This document shows positions 38,691 through 52,568 of a stretch of DNA of 64,000 nt, in pieces. Source of the DNA: Onchocerca volvulus. Its lineage: Eukaryota > Nematoda > Chromadorea > Rhabditida > Onchocercidae. How positions within the stretch are numbered: the first letter of the stretch is position 1; every line of letters begins with the position of its first letter. The stretch covers positions 1,144,108-1,208,107 of the forward strand of contig HG738139.1 in the NCBI GenBank assembly GCA_000499405.2, written 5' to 3'. Both the position numbers and the translations under genes were made by a program. The notes beneath the pieces were generated by a model. That model saw only the letters and a list, made by a program, of their open reading frames with translations. It did not search any database and was not told where the DNA came from.

Positions 38691-39929
38691 AAAAATGTCT
38701 AATCGTTGCCTTCTCTCGCCATTTTACTCAATCCTATCGATGGTTTCAAAAAAGACCACAAAAATGATAATATCTTATCAGAAGTTTGATAATTCACCGA
38801 AACCCATCCAACGAAACATTTAATGTATGAAAAAAAGAAATGAAATGTGTGTATAATCACAAAATTATCGCTATTTGTACTACCAAAGAGTTGACTTTTG
38901 ACCGTATGATAATCTTTGAATGGGCAATGTTTACACATAATTTTTCACCCATACTTCGCAATCATTAACAGTCGAACTCGTTCTGATAAGACCAAAAATC
39001 AGAATTGAAATGTCGAAATTGACAAACTATAGCTGAAGGATTGTCACTGATAACAAGTCTCATTAACGTTTCATTGCATTTTTGTTAAAATTTTGTCAAC
39101 GTGACAGATAATTGTTAAACCAAAACTCGAGACATTTCAAATGTGAAAACTAATATTCATTTATGGAACCGATCCGATTAGTTTGATTTATTGACCGATA
39201 TTTTCAAAAGATAAGACATATGAAAGAATGAAACAGACATATTCCTACCACTCCTTCTATAAACTTTTGAAGGAATGATAATTTGTTGACACGAAAATTT
39301 AAAAATCTGTGGATTGCGAGAAGAGAAGAAAAGCATTACAATCAGTACTGATAAGCATTATCAAAGTGGCAGCATTATAATCAGCATTTCTTTACTATTA
39401 TTTTGCTTTATATTGCTTAAATTTCAAATTTTTTTTTGAAAATTAAAAAAAAAAAAGTGAAACAGAAGAGAAAATGTTAGTTTGTTATGAAAAAAAAAAA
39501 AAAGAGGCTCAGTTTTAAATTTCAAATTCCCAATTATTGCTGCCTTTCTTTTACTCTGCCCATTTCAATTTAAAACCGCAAATATTTTAAGTTTCAATTT
39601 TATTTTTTTTTATTTTTTCAAGTTACAGAATAAACTCCCAACAGAAATATAAGTAGATGAAAGAAAAGTAAAAAGAGAAAATGGAAGATGAATGAGGAAG
39701 AAAGCAAAATAAATTCAATTTTCAACTAATATAATCCAAGCTCATCGCTCATTCAGCTATTAAATTGAGTCACAAGAATTACTTGCCATCAAATTTGCAG
39801 TAAATTTTGATGATTTCTCCGCTAAAAGAAACTAATTTATTCTCAAGAATTTCTCAGCAAATAATTGAAGCGATTGTGAGATTTCTCTCTCAATTTATTT
39901 TTCAAGAAGGGAAAGAGTAAATGATTATT

Positions 39930-39954
39930 TATTATTATTATCTATTATTATTAA

Positions 39955-40026
<72 letters not shown>

Positions 40027-40060
40027 ATTATTACTAATTATTATTATTTATTATTATTGT
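39930..40060. repeat. (ATT)n microsatellite
   Basis: An almost uninterrupted ATT run of about 65 bases (39957-40020), with degenerate ATT repeats on both sides. Confidence 0.9.
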
Positions 40061-40320
40061 TAATTTTTATTGATCAATATTAGTGAAGATAACGGAAATA
40101 ATAATAGCATAGTACAATGGATTAATCATTTATTTAGTCAATCTATTAGTGGAAAAGGAAGAATATTAATTTTGATCATGAAAAATGGTAAAAAAATGGG
40201 AAAAATGAATCAGTTCCTTAATGATCATGATAATGATAAGATTAAAATTGATCAATGTGATATTGTATATCTAATTGTACGAATGATAATAAATGAAGAG
40301 AATTAATGAAATTACACCTA

Positions 40321-42840
40321 ATTTGATGTTACGCAGATATTATAACATTTTCAACTATGTCAGTTATCTCCCATTCATATGACATTTCGAAAATTTCAAC
40401 AAAAATTTTCTCATTAAAAAATTATCAATTTAGGAGGTTGAAATAATGATATCAATCATTAACTTTGCTGATTATTCATTTGTTCAGACCGAGACATTCT
40501 GCTAGAAATGAACTACTTTTTATGACATTTTTTGTTTGTAAACTGGAGATATTCATCTGTTATTGATTTATCAAGAAGGATTAATTCATTTTTTGAATTT
40601 TGAAATTGGATCAGGTGTCATTTGAATTATAATACAGGGATGTTTTAATTTAGAAAGAGAAATGCAGTTAAATATAGCCTCGTGAAATATGGTAAACAAA
40701 TAAATTGCACCTACTACTACGATAGGCTAGGATAAAGGAATAATAATATAGGAATGAACTATGATGGCCTAGCAAAAAATAGGCCATAATATTTTCCTAA
40801 TCTTCAGCCATACCAATTTTAGCTTCTTCATCATAAAGTATTCTTGACAAATATGGCTCTTTTCATCCAACATATATTGATTCCTGGAAGTCATCATTTA
40901 TAAGTCGCATCATTCGGGAAAAGCATAAACTGACAAAACAACTGACGACATTTAATTTAAAGCTAGTCTTTTTTCAGCATTGATTTAATAACTTCATTTC
41001 TAGGCTTTTATTTCCTCTGAAGATTTTGGCTTTTTTTCTTTTTCACTGAGCTTTCTTATTTCTCAATATTTGGAACTGAAAAAGTAAGAAAAAAGAGAAG
41101 AATTGGAAAGGGAAATGTTCATATTTTCATCATTCATTTTTTAACAGCCTGCATCTTCGAACATTATTTATAGAAAAAAAAAAAAAAAAAAATTTTTCAT
41201 CTCAAAAATATGAATAAAAATTTTGTAGAAAAAAAATTTCTCAGAAATATAAATAAAAGCTATGAATACAATATAATACAGTAGCAGATGATGATGAATC
41301 GCAAATTGTATCGTATAACAAATATCAAACAATATTAGAAGTAATATTAGTAATATCAAAATGAAATGAATGTAAAGCAAGTATTAATTGATAAGATATC
41401 AACTGATAAAGGCTGAAAAATACAATATGCAGTTTATGGCTTAATGATAAAAATTTTAAAAATATCGCTTTTGACAGTGTTCTATGAATTTCGCATGGCT
41501 TCGTTATAAGGACATTAAAAAATTTTTGAATGAGTTGGATTAATGGAAGAATTCTCAGCTTATTTGTTCGATTTTATGCCAGAAATTTAGTGAAATATCA
41601 AAACATCTGAAAGAAGCAAAAATTTCAGCGAAGAGATTATGAATGGCTTTTCTAATCAATTTCAATTAAAATCTCTCTTAATCAATAACTTTATCAACAG
41701 AATTTTTCAAATCCAAACTTCCCATTAATAACAAACTTTTTCAAATGCAAACTTCCCATTGATCAATTATTGAAGTTTTCGAGAGGAAAACTATTTCACA
41801 TAATATTCACATAATCAAAAATTGATTATGCGATTCATTTGCTTCATAATGAATATACGATAAGCTATGAGATTGGTTCATCAAATCAATGAAAACTAAT
41901 AATTTTATCGAAAATTCAATATTTTCATGTTGCTGAAAATCAATTCTCATAATGATGACTTAATATGATAATTACCAGTTTTTTCATAGTAATAATTATT
42001 TTTAGGTTGATTATCGTTCTTCATAGTAATTTTAATCTATTAGGTTGATCAGCAATCTTTCAACAATGATAACTGATTAGATTGTTTATTAATCTAAAAA
42101 CGAATTGTTTTACTATTTCAAATGAATTTAATAATATCATATGAAATGTTGAAAAAGAATTCAAATATCACTTTCATCGTGTTGTGACGTATCTGGCTAA
42201 TCATTTTGTAATTATTTTCCGATAATGAATTTTAGGATTTGTTTAATTTTTATTAAATTATGAATCTTAAGATTTGTCACTCAAAAATTTTGACATCCAA
42301 TAAATTGAAAATTAAGGAATGTTAGGAAAATAAAAATTTGGAAATCAGCTGTCATACATAGTTATTTTTTTTTTCCAATTTTTTCAATATTATATCTATC
42401 GCTGATTTTTCACACTTCTTGTCCTTTCTTAATTTGCTATAGCAATCGAGAATTAAACGATTTGAAATTGAGATGAACGAGAATGCTTCGTAGATAAACG
42501 GATATATGTGCATGTCTGGAAAATAAGATTGGAGAAAAAAAAATTGAAAATTTATGAAACAAAAAAGAAAAAAAAAATTATAAAATGGATAAATGTACAT
42601 CAAACAAATAGAATGATTTGTACTTATATGTACATACATCAAAGAGAAAAGAAATTTTTTACAGATTACACATGATGGATACAACGTAACAACAATATCT
42701 GTCTAATTTATTGAAAAAAAAAAAAAAGAAAAAATTAAGATACGCAGAGAGGAGAAAAAAAAATTAAAATACACACGAAAAAATGAAACCAGTTTCAATC
42801 GAATGGAATCTTTTATAGTGAACGACGTTCCTCCTGTTTT
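40321..42840. other. AT-rich gene desert
   Basis: No protein-like frame or splice-paired exon was recognised. Poly-A tracts occur at 41174-41190 and 42714-42730. Confidence 0.5.
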
Positions 42841-42874
42841 TTTGCTGTACTGAAGAATAGAAAGACCGAAGCCG

Positions 42875-43130
42875 GAAGGAGACGTGATAATTGATCAGAT
42901 GGTTACGTGATAATTGATCCGAAGGATACGTGATGCGTGATAAATGATCAGAAGCATGACTGATGGATGAATGATCAGAAGCATGAGTGATGGATGAATG
43001 ATCAGAAGCATGAGTGGTGATTGATCAGAAGCATGAGTGATGACTGATCAGAAGCATGAGTGATGACTGACCAGAAGCATGAGTGATGACTGATCAGAAG
43101 CATCCGTGATAACTGATCAGAAGGATACTG
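42875..43130. repeat. 23-26 bp minisatellite, about 10 copies
   Basis: Units of the form 'tgatcagaagcatgagtgatgac' in tandem. The left units are longer and diverged (gtgataattgatcagatggttac), the central ones nearly identical (43000-43100). Confidence 0.85.
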
Positions 43131-43647
43131 CTTTCTTTTCTATCGATTCTCGAGGATAATTTTATTGGATTCAACGTTTTAACTGGATGGGATGATTGTA
43201 AAGTTGTGTTATATGATTGCGAGCTGATATCGATTACAATGTTTTCAGATTCTTGCTTATCTTATTTCATCATTTTAATGATTCATTCAATCATTTTACA
43301 TTTCAAAAATAAATATAATCTAACGGCTTATCTTTTTTTCGTTTCTTTTTTTTTTTTTTTTTTGCATCTCTCGGGAGAAAAAAAAACATGCAATGTCGAT
43401 ATAACATGAAATGAATTAATTTGTTTTCTTCTAGCCTGAATTGATTATTTATTTCATCCGCAATTAGTCTTATTAGACTTTCTGACTAAAAATTAAAGCG
43501 AGAAGTCTATTATTATTACCAAGCTATTCCGATCAGTAATTCACTTTTCCCATAATCGCATCTTATTTAAATAATATATTTAATTAAGCAATAAAATTAG
43601 ATATGCTTGACACTTAGTTAACATCGGATAGTTATAAGGGAATTAGC

Positions 43648-44456
43648 ATTTAAAAAACAAAAGAAGAAATGTTTGAATTTAAAAAGAAGAATTAGAAATA
43701 CTAAATTTATCATTTGATTTTTTACACATTTAAGTCGCTACTTTATTACATAGCAAATGTCAAATGAAATGTTTACATTGATTTACTCGATTATACATGG
43801 GCAAAAATTAAGATTTTCAGCAACATTTCCATCAACTTTTACAAAAACCAAATTTTCGGATTGTGTTTTTGTCCTGGCAAGAATCTTGAAAACTGTGATC
43901 ATCATATATGTCAAAAATGATAGCCACAAAGATCAGCAGATCAGAACTGAGATCAGTTGACAGCATGGATTGAAACATCTTTCTTGTAAAATTAATTATT
44001 TATTATCGATTAAAAAAATGATCATTTTGAGAAGTTTGTTCTGGCAACTTTATGATAAAATGTTCTTTTTGATTTATTATCATTCGTCTGTTACAGAAGA
44101 CAGCATTTTCTTTTTTTTTTTTTTTTTTTGGAACTGATGAGAACTGATTACTTCAGTACTTTATAAATATTATATCTAAGATTTGAGAATGCCAATCGAT
44201 GAAAATAATAAAATATAGAATGGAAAATAACTTTGGTCTCGTCGTAAGCTGTTTGACTTGATATTTTTGATTTTTTTATGGAGAGGAATGTCATTAAGTT
44301 GATAAAGTTTTTATTGAGACACTATAATATTAAACGAATGCAAAGGTATTGTGTTTTTTGGTGTTTTAAACTCAATTTTTTCGTATTGGAATGCATTCGT
44401 AAATGAATTAATTTCTTCGTCCGATTTAATTTATCATTGGAATAAGGCAAAAAGTT
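43648..44456 (+). repeat. Left arm of a large inverted repeat
   Basis: About 0.8 kb whose reverse complement recurs at 45450-46323. Matching landmarks include the outer end (atttaaaa..aaca..agaa.gaaatgtttg), 'acatttaagtcgctactttatta', a poly-T tract at 44110-44130 and the inner end 'cattggaataaggcaaaaagt'. Relative to the other arm it lacks about 58 bases near 43880. Its short open frames (for example 43757-43960) are not recognisable proteins. Confidence 0.9.
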
Positions 44457-45449
44457 GGATCATAAATTTTGAGACATACATTTCAAATTACTGCAATTAA
44501 TTTCAAATACTTGCTTAGAAATTCGACAAACTTTTAAAATGCATTTTCCATATTATACCAATTGTTGAAATATTGTCATTGCAAAAAATAATTGAGATAA
44601 TTGGGAGAGCAGTTATCAGTTAATAAGACATCAGTTGAATGAGGCAAATGAACCAAAATTTCTTAGTCTAATTGCATAATTTTTGAAACATTACTTGTTC
44701 CAGCATATAGTCAAATAATTTCTAAAAAATTGTAAAATTGAACCCTTTTTTTTTAAAACAAAAATGGCTGAAAAAATTTACAATTGACATGTCTTATTGA
44801 TTTACAGCACATTTCTTAAATGTGACAGTTTCGCTAGAATTGAACAGGTTTTAATGATAGCATCTACCAAGTAATGATCAGTGATCATTACTGATTGTCG
44901 CCTGTACTATCGCCAGAATAGTCATCACTGATTATTGCATACAATCTACTTTACCTTACAACAAAATCTAATCGAGAGAAATGAGAAATTTCAAAAGAAT
45001 TTTTTTGACTAATGATCAGTTCACACAATTACTATTGATCGACCTGACATCTTATCAGTTTGCCGAAAACATCGAACGATCATATGATAATTGAGTTATT
45101 AAACAACTTTTCATATCATCATAAAAGGATCATTTTCAGGAATTGCTTCTAGTTGCTCATCATCAACTTCTGATATCAAGTACTTTATCTTCAAAGCTTT
45201 CACCTTTTTCGCAAAACTTTTGGAATCACCACTGCATTGTACAATTTACTGGTAGTTCCTGTACCAAATGCAATTTATCAGTAATTTGCAAGTGTGAATT
45301 GCTTAGAAACCACTAAATTCTGCTTTTTATCTAACAATTTCATTAATTTGAAGTAATTTTAAGGGAAAAAATAAGAAAACGCCAGTTAAAATGTTGTATA
45401 ATGGAGCCACATTTATTTAAGGATCAATTCCAACATGAAAGAAGGCGAA
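44457..45449. other. Spacer of the large inverted repeat
   Basis: About 1 kb of unique AT-rich DNA between the arms. It contains a short palindrome 'gtaatgatcagtgatcattac' (44872-44892). No transposase-like or other coding frame was seen. Confidence 0.6.
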
Positions 45450-46323
45450 AAGTTTTTTGCCTTATTCCAATGATAAATTAAATCGGACGAAGAAATTAAT
45501 TCATTAACGAATGCATTCCAATATGAAAAAATTGAGTTTAAAACTCCAAAAAACACAATACCTTTGCATTCGTTTAATATTATAGTGTCTCAATAAAAAC
45601 TTTATCAACTTAATGACATTCCTCTCCATAAAAATATCAAAAATATCAAGTCAAGCAGCTTACAACGAGATCAAAGTTATTTTCCATTCTATATTTTATT
45701 ATTTTCATCGATTGGCATCCTCAAATTTTAGATATAATATTTATAAAGTATTGAAGTAATCAGTTCCAAAAAAAAAAAAAAAAAAAAGAAAATGCTGTCT
45801 TCTGTAACAGACGAATGATAATAAATCAAAAAGAACATTTTATCATAATGTTGCCGGAACAAACTTCTTAAAATGATCATTTTTTTGATCGATAATAAAT
45901 AATTAATTTTACAAGAAAGATGTTTCAATCCATGCTGTCAACTGATTTCAGTTCTGATCTGCTGATCTTTGTGGCTATCATTTTTGACATATATGATGAT
46001 CACAGTATTCAAGATTCTTGCCAATCGATATTCTATCTCATTTCATCAAAGACTGAATTATTGAGTGAATCTTATGTTTTAAGGACAAAAACACAATCCA
46101 AAAATTTGGTTTTTGTAAAAGTTGATGGAAATGTTGCTGAAAATTTTAATTTTTGCCTATGTACAATCGAGTAAATCAATGTAAACATTTCATTTGACAT
46201 TTGCTACGTAATAAAGTAGCGACTTAAATGTGTAAAAAACAGTTTGAAAAATCAAATGATAAATTTGATGTTTCTAATTCCTCTTTTTAAGTTCAAACAT
46301 TCCTTCTCCTGTTATTTTAAATA
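45450..46323 (-). repeat. Right arm of the large inverted repeat
   Basis: Reverse complement of 43648-44456, with an extra segment of about 58 bases (around 46024-46081) absent from the left arm. Identity is high over nearly the whole length, judged by eye. The 1 kb between the arms shows no gene. Confidence 0.9.
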
Positions 46324-46828
46324 AAACCTCAAAGTCCAGAGCTAATATTACAGGTAACATTCAACAAGAGAAGTTGTCGGTTGCAATTGAAATTTTGAAT
46401 TTGAATTTGGTAAAAGGCGGCATGGAACCGTGGTGGGCCTTAAGGCGGTTCAGTTTGTGATTATTTTTTGCTGTAAATGAAGTACTTGTTTGAGGTGTGA
46501 CGTGAAAAACTGCGTGACCATCTGAAATCCTGTAGATTCTCGTGTGATATTCAAGTGAAAGTGAGATTGAGGAATGTTGTCGAATTAGCTGTGCGGTATC
46601 GCATTTGTGATAAATTGAAGGAGAGATCGATTTTAAATCAGAGATCTATAATTGATTGCTTTTATTGGACTAAAATCAAGAATTTCAAGTTCTGCTGAGG
46701 CAAAACTTAAATTTTATCAAATTATAAATTGTGAATGTCATATACTGTATGAATGTAAACATTAGGAATTGCTATATGTATTAGAAGAGCTAAGAAAAAA
46801 AAAATAAACTTATTCCGAAATTTAGATA
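46324..46828. promoter_or_regulatory. Upstream region of the BRCA1 gene
   Basis: Contains a locally GC-rich patch at about 46417-46450 with GAACCG and CGGTTC facing each other, in otherwise AT-rich DNA. A TTTAG acceptor ends at 46825, three bases before the ATG at 46829, suggesting spliced-leader trans-splicing. Confidence 0.35.
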
Positions 46829-49800
46829 ATGTTTGCTTTATCAGAGAATCAAGCCGAGCGTAAGAATAACTTTCAAGAAATTAAGGATCAAATCGAAAAT
46901 ATCAAAATGGTTCTGCGATGTGGCATATGGTTAATTTTTTTTTCTTTTTGAAATTTTAAATTCCATTTTATGGATTCAGTTCAGTTACGTTTCAGATGAT
47001 ATATGAAACAGAAATGATCTTAATCGAAATAGCTTGCCAAGTTTAATCACTCTTAATCTTAGTTTATGGAAATGTGTTAACTGTTTACTTTGTGATCACA
47101 TTGTTTTGAAGATGATGTTAGTTGGTATAATTTGATGGTGATAGTATATCTTTCAAATAGCTATTTCTATTTAAAGATTAAGTAATAACTTGAAGTATTT
47201 ATCTGACAACTAAAACAAAATATGAAAGTAGATGTTTAAGAATATATGTTTAAGAACATTAAAACTCTCATTTCGTCCTTTTATCAATCTCTTTTTTGAA
47301 TTATGCTGCTGATTAGTTTATTTTATTCTGTATAAAAGGCATTAAAATATCGGAAAGATATCTGTCATCTTATCGCTCAATGATCTTTTCCTAAAATTTC
47401 ACATTTCAGCTGTTCAACTTTACGTGATCCAATTATGACTACTTGCAATCATGCCTTCTGCAGGTCATTTATTTTTCTTCTTTTTATCCAGTGTTTTTGG
47501 CTGTGTTATTTCTCTTAAATGCTGTTGTATGTGTATATCGGTAGATGTAAAATCCAAACATATGTCATCATCAGTTTATCATCTTTGTGGAAGTATATTG
47601 CTTAAATATATGAAAAGTAAATAGACAAGCGAGTAGGCAAATTGTTAAATCTCAGCGTTTTCACATTAATTTAATCGATTGTAGGGTTTGTCTATTTGAA
47701 TGCTTCAAAAGGCTTTCATTGATGCGATGTCCTATGTGCAATATGACGTTGAATAAAAGGTTTTTTTTTTTCGATTTTTTTCTTTTATTTTTGCCTTCCA
47801 TTACGTAGCTCATTATTTTTTGTATTGTATTTATGGTACTTTACAATTGGGCAGATTTTTAGAAAAAAAATTTGAAAACTATTAGGATTTCAGGAGTTGT
47901 GCAAGTTGTCCATTACTATCATCTTTACTTGAGAAATATTTGCCGCTAGCAAAGGCATTCAGGAAAGATATTTTGGCTAGTGATTTTGCTAAGGAAAATG
48001 ATTTTATCGAAAGTCAGGTTTGCTCTTTTTGTTTTACCAGCTTCATCTGTAGTTTTTAGTTATTCGAAATATTGATTATAAAATATGCTCATGATTATTT
48101 CACTCTAATTTCGCTCTGTGATTGAAAGAGAATTAGTTTATTCCTCAAGAAAATGAAGAATTTAGGCGAAGGAAGGAAAGAAAAAGAATTGAACAACAAT
48201 AATGAAATTCTCATTAAATTTCCATAGTGAATTTCGGAATGTTTGAGAAAAGTTTATTTAAAAAAGACTAATTGTCCAAATTCGCTTTTAAAAAGGGTTT
48301 GCAGATTCCGATGACACAGGCAGTATTATCACCATTACAACTCCCTCAAAATCAATCGCGAAAGGTTATTTTTGCATATATTAATAAATTGTTAATTTAA
48401 AATTTCAAACATCAATGATTAATTACAGTTGATATTTCAAATGTTGTGAACTTTGACATCTTATATTGTTTCTATCTATTTTACTTTTTGTATCCATGTA
48501 CTTTTACGTAAAAGGCATACTCTTTTCTATAGGTGCTAAAAAAGGAATCGAGAAGTGTAAAGCGACGAATCATCTATCCGAAGCACAGATCAGAGAAAAT
48601 GCAGCGGATTGATGAGCTAGATGATTCCAGTTTGGTAACAGGGATTGCTGTGAATACTTCTGAAGGAACATCAATAGTTAAACACACTTCTTGCGATATT
48701 GAAAATACTGCTATGGATCACAGTGCTAAATCACTATTTAAACAACTCCAGATGAATTCTGAGGAATTCAGAAATGGTGAAAAAAGAGTTAAAAATATTG
48801 GGATTCAAACGGATAAAGAAGAAATGCAGCACAGAAGTCAACAAATCGATATGGAAGATGCTGTCTTTCCGTCGTTATATGCAGAACGATTGGACTTTAG
48901 TGCTTCAGCAATGCATAATGAGAAGATTCAAATGGATAATAGTGCAAACAAAACGGATGCCTTGGCCCAAATCGAAGCGATTGTTAATTCTGTGTTTCGT
49001 AAGTTATTTAAGATATTGTATAAGGTACTTTTGAAATATGAATGGTATTTTACGATTAATAATTTAAAAAAATGGCGACAAAATCAGCAAAGTTGATATG
49101 CAAAAGTTGTGTTAACATATTAGTTTTTCTATCTTTGTTATTACTTGTAATTTTTTTTAGGTGATTTGACGCATTTTTTCAGAAGAAAGTGAAAATAAAT
49201 CACGGATTGAAGTGCTTATCAAATGTTTGCCTTGGATACCTAACTTTCTACGTTTGGTTAGTAATTTAAAATATGCTTTATCTACAAAAATTGGTATCGC
49301 TTTGGTCTTGGATTAGTTCATAAAATTGCAGAGTCGAGAAAAATTGATCGCTACTGTGCGTGAGACAAATGCCAAAGAAGAACATCGTAGTGAAAATAGT
49401 AAGTTCTTTATAATTTTGGATTTCAACATAAACGGAGGAGATGGGTCTGTATGGAATGTGATCTTTTTTCTCTACTTTAAGATCCTTCGAGAAATGATAT
49501 TGATCTGGTTCTCGAGAGCGACGAAGAAATGGAAGTTGCAATTCCAACAAATATTTCTTATACAGGCGATTATTGTCATAATGATGTGCAACAGAGTAAA
49601 GATCATAATATTGAACAAACCACTGCCTCACTACTAAAAGATAAACAGTACTATGAAGAAGATGATGAAGTATATCATTCAATTATGGTATCTGGAGCAT
49701 CGAAACTTACTGATCAGGTGAAAAGAGTAGTGTTACTCATCAATATATTATAAGCAATGTTGTTCCTGAGAAATATTTATTCATAGATATAGATTTTTCA

Positions 49801-51495
49801 GTCTTTGCTACGCGAATTTTTGGATAACTTCTCTTCTTTCAAGCTTTCCACATCAATAAATCGAAAGTGTACATATCTGGTTATTTTCAATACCGGTAAA
49901 TTTACATCTTAATGAGAATTTAAGATTCTTAGATTTTAATAGTTGAAAGTCAAATATTTGTTCATTTAATACGTTTACACCTTGATAATGTGATATGCAG
50001 TGAGTAATTGACATTTCAAGCTGATTATTTTTGTAGATGGTTTAGTTTGTGAATTCTGGACGGTGAAATTAATTTACGCGTTGGTTAATCACTGTACGAT
50101 TGTGTCGTATTTGTGGTTAGAGAATTGTCTGAATCAAAAAAGTATTCTGCCTACGGTCAGTAAGAAATCTTTTTTTTTTTTTTTTTTTATATATGGATAA
50201 AACCATTCCAAAGAAGTCATGATTAAGTTCAGAGGTGAATTTTAAATTGTTGGTTAAAGGATTGATTTAATCAAAAAAATTTTTTGTCTACAAAATGTTC
50301 TCCTTTTCAATTCAGCAGGATTATCGTGATGGTTTTATTCTTTTCAGAGTGATTTCGAAATTTTATTGAAAACAGACGAAACTTTGATAAGCGTAACCGC
50401 TCAGCGTGCCCTTATTGATCCGAGCACTTTATTCGCAGGATATGTATTTTATGTTCCTCAAACTTTCTTTAATACAAAATTGATATCAAGAGGTATATAT
50501 CTGAATGTTGATTTGAGATAAACACTCGGAAGATTAAAATGAATAAAATATGAGTTTCTGTATGCAATTTTCATTACTTTTTGTTCAAGAATGAAGTAAT
50601 TTGAAATCGTAAATTTGTAATATGTGCTTCTTGGCACATATTTGCCGAAGAAGGATCATTTACTGAACATTATGGATTCGGTATAGTCAAATAGGATTAC
50701 TGCTGATTATAGTTATCTTTTGTAATTAAAGAGGACGAATTCTTCCCAAACTTTATATTTCACTTTCATTTTAAATTAGTCCTTTATACTTAATTTTCAG
50801 ATGTTTTTTTGGATATCATCGAATTGAGCGGTGGGGAGACTGTGTCACATGTTTGGGAGCTTCCCTCTGCATGTAGTTACATCATATTTGCCCCAGATTG
50901 CCTAAATCAGGATGCCGCTCGAAGGTTTGTTGTTGATCATTTTAGAAAAATAATTTTTAAGCGATTAATAAAAATCAAGTGTCATTTTGTTGCTCTTTGC
51001 AGTACTATCAACAGAGCAGAAACATGGACCGGTTTTGTTTTTCATCAGGGCATGCTATACCTATTGAGGTTTTGCCATATGACTACAGCCAAGGCTTATA
51101 AATAAATTAATTACGGAGTAAACTAACTACAAATAATTAATTAAGAATGATGTAGATTCGGTATTCGGATATCTCCCCCTATATTCAATGTGCAAAAGGT
51201 ATCTCGATAGTATTTTTGTCTATAGATATGAATAATTATTGTAAAATGCAATAAAAATATTGAAAATTTTGCAATAAAAATTTACTTAGTTCAAATTTGA
51301 ATAGTTAAATCTATGAGCAGAAAAAGTAGTGAAAAGAAGGCTTAAAAGGAGTTGAAATTTTTGTATAGTATTTTTTTCAGATTTGAAATGGACGTGAAAA
51401 GAGAAGTATTAACAGCTGATTGGGTTTTTGCATCAATTAGTCAACATCGCATCCTAGATAGACAACCTTATCGTCTTAATAACTGGGTCAACTGA
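46829..51495 (+). CDS. brc-1: BRCA1 orthologue (BRC-1): RING plus tandem BRCT
   Basis: Exons: 46829-46929, 47410-47463, 47685-47759, 47894-48017, 48305-48364, 48533-48998, 49183-49256, 49332-49398, 49482-49717, 49802-49895, 50037-50155, 50348-50492, 50801-50924, 51003-51068, 51381-51495; 639 residues, close to the short nematode BRC-1 (about 610). The N-terminal RING has C31, C34, C46, H48, C51, C54, C67, C70 and, like human BRCA1, is followed by NKRS. The middle is a poorly conserved charged region. The first BRCT runs from about 425 (CTYLVIFNTDG to YLWLENC) and the second from about 500 (LFAGYVFYVP to EVLTADWVFASISQHRILD). By family knowledge it pairs with BARD1 as a nuclear ubiquitin ligase in homologous recombination repair and meiosis. 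The lack of ankyrin repeats argues against BARD1. Intron 8 ends in TTTAAG. Confidence 0.9.
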
Positions 51496-52568
51496 TTGTT
51501 TGTACTTATTTCATTATTTTCATTTTATTCATATTTTTTTACCTTTTTGGTTTTCTTTCACACATTTCTTGCATATTTGTTCTCAGTTGTTACAGAAATT
51601 TTTTTTTTGGATCTTAAATATGATTTATATATTTACTCATCGTTTTTATTTGTCGTTGAGGAATTTCGTTGTGACGTTCTGAAATGCATGACATCATTTA
51701 TTGATTACAGTCATTGTGATAACTCTCATAACTGGAAACGAATATGACAGGTATACTACGGTGACAGGGAAATGTAAATGTTACCATGCTGAAATCTAAT
51801 GAATATGCACATATCAATAATATCTGTGAATATAGTTTGGTAAAAATATATCTATATGAATGTTCATATGATTAACTGTATGATAGTGATCTTTATGAAT
51901 ATCAAAAGAGAATGATTATGTACATAAGTTATCATCTAGATGGATGAATACTAGATGATAGCTTATTCACATAGCATGCAGAAAAGTGCATGAATATATA
52001 AAATATGAGATGTAGAAATAACTTTCAAAAACTTTATAAGAATCGTCAGCACATTTTGCCCAATTTGTGAAATTCAAAAGGAAAGTCGAGAAATGCTCTG
52101 TTGTGATGCGCTTAATATATTTTTTTGTGATGCTAACACCGATTCGCATTCATTTTTATTGAACAACCAACCATATTCATGTAGCAATGATCACTAGTTG
52201 GTGTAATAACGGCAGTGTGGTGGTGGTGTTGACGGTTGACAATTAAATACCTAACAATAACAAGCAAATTCAAAATGAGCGTTCAAGATGTCAGCCAAAT
52301 AATCCCCAATTTGGTTATCATATCCTTCATGCCCCCTTCCGTATCCTACTTTGCTGACTTATGCAAACACAAAGGAGAAGCTTGCTTGATGCTCGTGAGA
52401 TTCTGCATGTGCAGCAGCAGCAGGTGCATAGCTTTGGGAGTTACAGTAACGATGTTTCGATGCTGTAGTAGAATGGAGCGTTTGGACCGTGATTCCATGA
52501 TTGTCCCCTTCAGTAGTACGTGGCTTCCGACACCTTGGGTTCGCTCAGTCTCGTCGTTCTGTTTGAAA
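51496..52568. other. Intergenic region between convergent genes
   Basis: Holds the 3' flanks of the BRCA1 gene and the TGF-beta ligand gene. Hydrophobic open frames at 51496-51747 are T-rich DNA translated. Nothing else recognised. Confidence 0.5.

Noticed and set aside
40070..40306. 78-codon frame after the ATT microsatellite
   Set aside because: Asn/Ile/Lys-rich low-complexity translation of AT-rich DNA without splice or leader sites.
43757..43960. Open frames in both arms of the inverted repeat as a transposase
   Set aside because: They are short, not conserved in frame between the arms, and have no recognisable motif.
46417..46450. tRNA-like GC-rich patch with facing GAACCG/CGGTTC
   Set aside because: No complete cloverleaf and no matching A box and B box.
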